Shown piece by piece: positions 57,369-64,000 of a DNA stretch of 64,000 nt. The stretch is from Macrosoma leucophasiata (lineage: Eukaryota > Arthropoda > Insecta > Lepidoptera > Hedylidae), in the NCBI GenBank assembly GCA_036365455.1, contig JAWQUS010000017.1, positions 12,710,001-12,774,000 of the forward strand. The letters are read 5' to 3'. The notes beneath the pieces were generated by a model that had not been told where the DNA came from, ran no database searches, and saw only the letters and a list, made by a program, of their open reading frames with translations. The stretch's first letter is position 1. Each line of letters begins with the position of its first letter. Made by a program: the position numbers and the translations under genes.

Positions 57369-60300
57369 CTAACTTCCAACAACACATATATATTCACAAT
57401 TGGGAGAGACAAATATTTCATTACCAACATCAACCAGTGGAGCTGAAGCGCCTTTCAGGTCAGATGGAGTAGCCGAAGTCTTCAAATTTTCGACGAGGAA
57501 GGCTGTAGTGGTGGTTTTAGTGGATTTATATCCCAACCTGAATAAGACAGGCAACTTTCAGGAAAGACCAAAGTATTTATCTTAATATTACATGTCATGT
57601 CGATTTAACATGATCGTGCAGTTTCTTTGTTTTGCAATCTGTAAGATGTGTCTTTTATGCAAATTAAACGATCTAATTATTTAAAGTGAGACAGATAATA
57701 CGCAATAAACAAATACGAATCTAGCGCAAATAAACAAAATAATAACACATAGGGGCCTTTCCATCTTTATTATCGCCCTCTACTGGTAAGATTTAAAACT
57801 AAAATATTTTAATGAAAAATCAATATGTAACTGCAGTTTGGTTTATTTAGCATGTTTAGTTGCAAAAATTTTAATCAGTGTCTTCGTAATACTATTTAGT
57901 CCAATATTTGTCATTACTTTGAGTAGGCGTGTTTCTCATTCACTGAAACAAACTCCATGCAGAAATATCGATCCAGTACATTTCGGGTTTTGAATGTTCT
58001 TCTTAAAAGGTTGTAAGTTTAGTCCATAAAAATGTTCACTAAGGTAAAAAATATTTTTACAAAGGGATTATAAAAATTTCTTTTTTGCAATCCCAAGAGA
58101 AAAGGAAGTTTATGGCCAAATAGTATGTTATATACGTAAATCCTTGTTTTGTAATACTAGACAGTTTTTTTTTTTTTTAATGTGATAATAATAATGAGTG
58201 CCGACGTCCAGAGTCGGCGCTCAATGGAATTCATTGGGCCGATTGGGCGTCAAAACTATTATTGATGTTGATAATTTTGTAAATAAATCAACACTTAATC
58301 CGATTTAATTTTTCTAATAAGTAGGTGCTAAAGTGATTTTGGGTTGATTTTGGCCCGGATTCAGATCTGTTGATTCGCTTTGGGCTAATATCGTTTCTAT
58401 GAAAATAAAAGAAAAGAAAGCTTTTTAGTTATATTGGTGTGTTTTTTTTTCTATGCTATTCCAGTTAAAAAAGAACCAATAAAAATTAATACCTTTAAAA
58501 ATTTCAAATTTGATAAATTTTCAAGTAAGTAAACCAAAAATATTTTATACCTGTCCAGTGAAGGATCGTTGCTAAACATTTCTGTGGGCACTGTTGGTGG
58601 AGCGCGTTCCGGAAGTAATTCCAGGTAAGACTGTCGCGACTGCAAATGGCGTTCAACTTCCTCAGGAGTCATATGCCCATCACTAGTTGACAAATTAAAA
58701 CCAAGTGCTGGTGATGCTTTTGATGACATTGTACCACTACCTTGATGCTATAAAAAATTCTTATATTAATAAAATAAAATATAAACACAATTATCATTAT
58801 AGCTACCATAATGATAACTGTATCTATGTTTTATTTTATAAATTCACAGTGAAATATGGTAAAGTGCATATTGTTCAGCTTTGTCACAGCACTCACAGCA
58901 GGTCAATACAATCAATGCCAATACAATTCACATGCACACACATTGATGTTCATAATTATTCTATGTTAGTACAGCAGTAAATTTAATAGGTTGTGCACAT
59001 CAAGAAAAATAAAGACAGAATTATAGAAAGCCATATTATTGCACTAAAATGTGTTAGATATTTAACATATTTTATAATTAAATTATAAATATTATATTTA
59101 TTTTCATTGCATAAATTGTAATATTTAGGCCAAATAGTGACAAAGAAATAAAAGTATTTTGTGCAAGTATACAACAATGCCAAGTGATTAAATATATTTC
59201 GATTTTGTAACCATAATTAAGTTCAGTATATTTTCTTTGTTTTGTCACATTGTTATATAAAATGTAGAGTAAAACTTGTATTGTTAAAGGGACAATTGAA
59301 AACCTTAATTCAATGAAGTATAGGCCTTTCATATTTTAAATAGATTATCATACTTATATTATAAAACACTCATACATTACTAAATTTTTATCTTACAGGA
59401 TTATTAGCATTTGTTAATTTCTTTGGAGCAACATTTCTTTTCCTCTTAATTGCATTGCTAAGACCTTTGCTACCAGGAGTAGAAATCATTTGTGCACCAC
59501 TTGTTTCTCCCTTTCTTCTGAAAGTAAATACTAAATTGCATTACTGACAAAAAATACAAAATATTAATATTTTCACCAATTATAGAACATAAAATACCGT
59601 TTCAAAGCATCTGTATGGTTGTAAGATGTGTCATCAGAAGAATCTGTGTCTTCACTCTCTGATGTTGTGCTTTCCTGTTTTTCTAATTGCAGTAACCTGT
59701 CCAGTAGGAAACTGCGGTCACGACAGACCTTCAATAGTCTTTTCTGACTAGTTCTAAGTGCATCTTGAAAACATTCATTCTCCTGTAAATAGACAGACAA
59801 TAATTAATTAAGCAAAAAATGAATATTCAGCATATATTATTGTATACTAAATATTTCTTGCTTTTCAAATCTAGCACATTGATGTTGACATCAGGCATTT
59901 TCCAAGACATAGGAGTTTTAATTCGTCAGCTATATATTTTGTCGTTTAATATGGGGGAGTAATTTAACAAAAAAACAATATATTTTGACAATAAAGTATA
60001 TCGTTAATCTGAAATCAATTAAATGTAGCATTTATTACCACCAAATTAGGTGCCTATGTGATCAAGAGGCCAGTTCCCTGATAGCACACAATTTATAATG
60101 GCATAACGGAATTTTCTCTCTGATATCACAATACATTAGTGTGTAACTGTACAAGCAACAAGAATATACTTACATATATAAGATATTTAAGTTTTTTCTT
60201 AAGAGCACTATATTGAGCTCTATAATTTGTCTCAGGTTCTGGCTCACTGCTGCTTTCGCTCGAGTAATCTTTGCGAGAATCATGTGCCCGAGAAGTCTCC

Positions 60301-60380
60301 GTACTAGAGTTATTACTGGCACTAGCTGCTTCATTTGCCTGCATATTCGCTATAGAGCGACAGTACCACCCATCTAACAT
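57369..60380 (-). CDS. INO80E: INO80 complex subunit E-like protein, 5 coding exons
   Basis: Coding exons in gene order: 60380-60174, 59782-59598, 59517-59397, 58747-58551, 57537-57369. The total is 879 nt, 292 residues. The hallmark of INO80E is the coiled-coil core across exons 1-2: YRAQYSALKKKLKYLIY, then ENECFQDALRTSQKRLLKVC, RDRSFLLDRLLQLE. It is followed by an acidic Ser-rich stretch. Exon 3 is basic (AIKRKRNVAPKK) and exon 4 ends with PPTVPTEMFSNDPSLD, matching the conserved C-terminal MFS block. The protein is an accessory subunit of the nuclear INO80 chromatin remodeller. Exon 5 was chosen because its acceptor (cttattcag) and phase fit, but its residues do not resemble known C-termini, so that exon is tentative. 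The N-terminal start may lie in an upstream exon, since a splice acceptor precedes ATG 60380. Confidence 0.85.
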
Positions 60381-60784
60381 CTTCTGTGAATGTGAAAAAA
60401 TTAAATCAACATTATTTTTTCACATTTTAAGACAAGAAGAATGTAAAGATAAACCATGAACCTTTGGATAGTTTTCTGACGCCAGTATGACGATAGATCT
60501 TACTACTTCGCGTTTGAATAAATTTAAGAATGTTCTAAATAATGTGATTTTAGCTTTAACAAATTAAGCACAATCAAGAATATTTTAATTATTTGAAATT
60601 CGTTGTTGTAGGAAAATGGCAAATGTGATACAAAACCAAAGAGTATAATATAATACTGGGCTACTGGGTACAAAACACAGCAAAGTGACAAGTAATGTTT
60701 TTTTTTTTAATTGTTTTACGGCATCGGAAGCAAGTCCTTAACAGCCAATCTTCAGTAAATAGTTTTCTTCATTTCTTATGATAA

Positions 60785-61075
60785 TGAATATCCATATGGA
60801 AGATGACGATGATTGGATGCTTCCATGTGGAATATGATGAGATGGCTCCAGTAAAGTGATGGGGACTTTACTAGGAGATTTTACGAAGTTTTGGAGGCAA
60901 CATGAAAAATCACTTTTCACTTCATAATATCACTTTCTTACACCTGTGAACGTTATCGAATACTTTACGATAAAAATCCCACCATTTTTACACATAAAAA
61001 CGCGACTATTCACAAATTTCGAAAATAATATCATGCAGCGACCCAGCACTTTTCCGCGTTCCCGCCAAAAACCGA
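60785..61075 (+). repeat. Dispersed repeat family B, copy 2
   Basis: Closely matches 13130-13432, from aatatccatatggaagatgac to ttccgcgttcccgccaaaa. It lies about 400 bp upstream of the INO80E-like start. Confidence 0.85.
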
Positions 61076-61095
61076 CAAGTAGTGTTATTGCAATA

Positions 61096-61300
61096 GAAAT
61101 AGTCTATCGATAGTATTGTGAACAATCGTGACCTCGAAAAAATAGTCGATAGCGCCATAGTACTATCAAAAATATCGCCATGCCGCAATACTATCGATAC
61201 TATCGATAGTTAATCGATAGCGCCATAGTACTATCGAAAATATTGACATGCTGTAATACTACCGATACTATCGATAGTATAATAGATTATCGATAAGGGT
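61096..61300. repeat. ATCGATAG-rich tandem array of about 70-bp units
   Basis: Two main units (about 61140-61209 and 61210-61277) share gatagcgccatagtactatc and end in TATCGATAG words. At least seven TATCGATA/CGATAG sites occur in about 200 bp. TATCGATA is the DRE core bound by DREF in flies, and CGATA is bound by BEAF-32. Regulatory use here is inference. Confidence 0.8.
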
Positions 61301-62175
61301 TTGACGTGGAGTCGGCAGATATCCGAAGTAAGCAAGAAAATATTCAGTGCTGTTGGTTCTCTTAGAAGATTGCAAAACTTTTTGCCTACTTCCACTAAGG
61401 TTGCGCTAGCTCGATCAATCCTTCTCCCTATATTAGACTATGCCGACATATGTTATCTTGACCTAACACAGGAGCAACTCAACAAACTTGAGCGTCTACA
61501 AAATCTTTGTATACGGTTCATATTTGGCTTGCGCAAGTATGACCATGTCTCTAAATTTCGAACTGAGCTCAAGTGGCTTCCCATTTCCCCTTCGCAGCAT
61601 TACGCACATTCTCTCTTCTTTACTGTCTACTATTCTTTTCCCAAACTCCTAATTATCTTAAGAGTCGTTTTAGTTACCTATGCCTATCTAATTCTCTCTC
61701 CCTCCGCTCTTCTGAAAATCTTATTCTTCAAATTCCTTTCACTCCTCTTCCTTCGTTTCTAAATCTTTCACAGTTACGGCAGTGCGTTTGTGGAATTCAC
61801 TGCCGTTGGAAATACGTAAAGCACAGACTCTTCAATCCTTCAAAAAACAGCTGTATGAGTACTATCTCAGCGAAAATACGAGTAATGTTTAATATTCATC
61901 GCATTGTTGAGGTTATATGTAAGCTTCAAATTATTATTATTGATAGTATTATGTATGTATTTATGCAATATAAATGTTTTAGTATTTACTACTTTAGAGA
62001 ATGTACACCCTACTGCTGCAATATTAACGATGATTCTCCTTCCACCTTAAGGTCGTCTGGAAGAGATTGCTTTCAGCAATAAGACCGCCTTATTGTATTG
62101 CCTACTATTATTATAATAGCATCTGTATTTCCTACAATTCTGGTGCACATTAAAGAATATTCTATTCTATTCTAT
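61301..62175 (+). mobile_element. 5'-truncated CR1/L2-like LINE, 3' end
   Basis: It encodes the thumb and C-terminal part of a LINE ORF2: SILLPILDYADICYLDL, LERLQNLCIRFIFG, ELKWLPISPSQHYAHSLFF. After a frameshift near 61640 comes VTAVRLWNSLPLEIRKAQTL, ending near 61890. The 3' end has a (TTCTA)n tail at about 62160-62175. The coding pattern is like the 24.2-kb fragment. Confidence 0.8.
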
Positions 62176-62929
62176 AAGAGGTTTAAGACATTTATTTCTC
62201 TTAAAGATTAGAAACAAATCACTTACCAGAGAATATAGTTCACACATGTATAACAAACACACTGCACATAGGATCAGAGAATTAGTTTAGTACGTTATTT
62301 AACAATGTAGTTATTAGTTATAAGTACATTATTAATACAAAATTTTAACAAAAGACACTACTTAAAATAAATAAATCCATGCAAATTATTTGATAAGTAG
62401 ATAACAAAATTGAACAATGTCCTCCAGTACCGAAAGAAAAGAAAATATAACTGTTTGAGGGCAGTGCGAAAAACATGTCATCTATTACGTATCGGAAATT
62501 CAATTGCTATGATCATACTGTTGATGGTAATTTGTAAAATTGATTTTATTATTAATTATTTTTCTATATTTTATTTTATTCGAATCTATATTATTTAATT
62601 AAGTTTTCAATATATTTGATTAGCATTGAAAAATATTCGTTCGATACATCGTAATATATTATAATTGTATTATGCGTATTTTATCACGATAAAATATGTT
62701 GAATTATTGAAATACTTAAATTAATTATTTGTAATTAGTGATTAAATTACCTACCTTTTGTTCGAGAAAGAAAATATCAAAAGTATGTGTATTAATATAT
62801 ATATATATATATATCTAAATTACTGTAGTCTTACCCATATTGCATTAATTATTTTCTAAGTTAAAATATATTCTTATGTTTAAAATTAATTGAGGTTTAT
62901 TTTAATAGGAAATTGATTTAGTTATTATT
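62176..62929. other. AT-rich non-coding stretch with (TA)n at 62795-62815
   Basis: The simple TA repeat is the only distinct feature. Confidence 0.5.
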
Positions 62930-64000
62930 TTTTGTTCAATATATAGAATTTTAATTTTGTTTTGAATAAATTCATGGTTTTAATAGTTTTTATGTCGTTT
63001 GGCAATTTATTATACAATTTAGCGCCAAGATACGTAGTATTTCTCAAACCATAGTTTGTGCGAGGAGCTCGTAAACATAAATTGTTGATATTTCTTAACC
63101 AAACTTATGACAATTAGCCAACTGTTTCAATACTACACCTGCATTTTAATACTAAAAATGCTCAAGTCCATACTAAATTATAATATGGACTTGAGCCTTT
63201 TTAGTGAAAGTTATATGCGAGTGAATATCTTTGTTTAAGATTTTACGTATTAAGATGCAGGTGTAGTATTGAAACAGTTGGCAAATTGTCATTAGTTTGG
63301 TTTTATTATATACATCCTTAGATGGAGTTAAGTAATTAAAGTTAAATAGTGATTTAATAATTTTATTCTGTGCAGTTTGTAATTGTGCTAAGTTTGTTTT
63401 GCAAGCTGCTCCCCATAACTCTATTAAGTAGGTAAGATGCGGAAGAACAAGACTGTTAAAGATTACATTGCGAGTAGTTTTAGGGAAGCAACGAGTAATA
63501 CCGCGCAGCGCTCCTATTAAGGAGGATAATTTAGAGTGTATGTTTTGAATGTGTGGTTTCCATGTTATTTGACTATCAAGGACCAAACCCAAGTACTTCT
63601 CCGAATTAACCATGTTGATTGGTTTCTTATCTATATACAGTGGTTCATGAGGTGGTATTCGTTTGTTCTTAGCCGAGAAAATTATATAATTTGTTTTGTT
63701 CATATTTATTGTCAGTAAATTATGTTGAAACCAATCGAATAGAACATCTAAATCATTTTGGGCAATACACAAAAGATGTAGCAGATTTTTACCAAAGTAG
63801 AATAAGCACGTGTCGTCTGCATATAGGGTAATGTCACCTGAGATACCTAATTCGCTGATGTTATTGATGTATATTAGAAATAATAACGGTCCTAAAATAG
63901 AGCCTTGAGGCACGCCAAAAGTTATGGGTTCAGAGGCACTTTGGACGTTGTCAATCTTTACTACTTGCTTTCTATTGGATAAATACGATTTAAGTAAATC
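62930..64000 (-). pseudogene. LINE reverse transcriptase, 3' portion, runs off the right edge
   Basis: From the edge the minus strand reads DLLKSYLSNRKQVV, then FGVPQGSILGPLLFLIYIN, YADDTCLFYF (catalytic YADD), LTINMNKTNYIIFSAKNK, EKYLGLVLDSQITW and LPHLTYLIELWGAACK. The frame is open to 63173. There an inverted duplication (63099-63300) interrupts it, after which the C-terminal part resumes: LRAPRTNYGLRNTTYLGAKL, YNKLPNDIKTIKT, ending near 62930. The 5' part, including any endonuclease, lies outside the window. The element belongs to a CR1/jockey-like clade. Confidence 0.85.
63099..63300. repeat. Internal inverted duplication in the right-edge LINE
   Basis: Blocks 63099-63150 and 63250-63300 pair as inverted copies (core caatactacacctgca). 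Blocks 63151-63172 and 63184-63205 pair as an inner palindrome (core ctcaagtccata). The left half equals an inverted copy of the right half with about 45 bp missing. Confidence 0.9.

Noticed and set aside
58196..58224. Stem-loop GAGTGCCGAC...GTCGGCGCTC
   Set aside because: One mismatched stem with no context; too weak to assign a function such as a histone-type 3' end.
1..64000. CRISPR array, operon, rRNA or functional tRNA genes
   Set aside because: Not seen. Regular short repeats here are minisatellites or microsatellites, and the only tRNA-like sequence is the SINE head near 32.2 kb.

Overview
The window is nuclear DNA of an insect, most likely a moth or butterfly. It is AT-rich, has spliced genes with short GT-AG-bounded exons, and carries retroelements, mariner copies and short dispersed repeats of lepidopteran character. 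No prokaryotic-style operon, CRISPR array, rRNA gene or functional tRNA gene was seen. The species cannot be named from the sequence alone.

Five host genes can be supported. (1) TRAPPC13, a TRAPP tethering-complex subunit, is one uninterrupted exon at 8287-9492 (-). (2) A derlin-2-type ER-associated degradation protein lies in five coding exons at 14624-17674 (+). (3) A PTC7-like mitochondrial PP2C phosphatase lies in five coding exons spread over 17.8 kb at 23076-40909 (-). I assembled it by matching splice phases, including a 50-nt last exon. (4) AP-2 alpha adaptin is one uninterrupted 928-codon exon at 47780-50566 (+). (5) An INO80E-like chromatin-remodelling subunit lies in five coding exons at 57369-60380 (-); its last exon is inferred from splice phase only. 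These are unrelated housekeeping functions (vesicle tethering, endocytosis, ER quality control, mitochondrial phosphatase, chromatin), not a pathway cluster.

Mobile DNA fills much of the rest. At 1-693 there is a damaged mariner transposase whose end abuts a nearly full-length but frameshifted I/jockey-type LINE (694 to about 6115, -) with a triple-CCHC ORF1 and an EN-RT-RNase H ORF2. PTC7 intron 1 holds a young-looking Ty3/gypsy element (34467-39570, -) with 517-bp LTRs, gag, and an intact protease-RT-RNase H-integrase ORF. Three further mariner copies lie at 39589-39955 (fragment), 51487-52757 (damaged) and 54831-56108 (intact 341-codon ORF with DD34D triad). Two 3' fragments of CR1/L2-like LINEs lie at about 24228-25017 and 61300-62175. 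An RT gene runs off the right edge (about 62930-64000, -) and contains an internal inverted duplication.

The remaining DNA holds small non-autonomous elements: a 1.15-kb foldback element with 370-bp inverted arms, two MITEs with TTA target duplications, a piggyBac-like MITE, and tRNA-derived SINEs. It also holds several dispersed repeat families, a 1-kb repeat present at both 9.9 and 46.1 kb, short perfect palindromes, a 33-bp coding-compatible minisatellite and an ATCGATAG-rich tandem array.

The most interesting points are the coding-like relics of PTC7 exon 4 inside intron 4, the derlin without a recognisable C-terminal p97-binding (SHP) motif, the inverted duplication inside the right-edge LINE, and the foldback element. 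No clearly new multi-gene system is visible.
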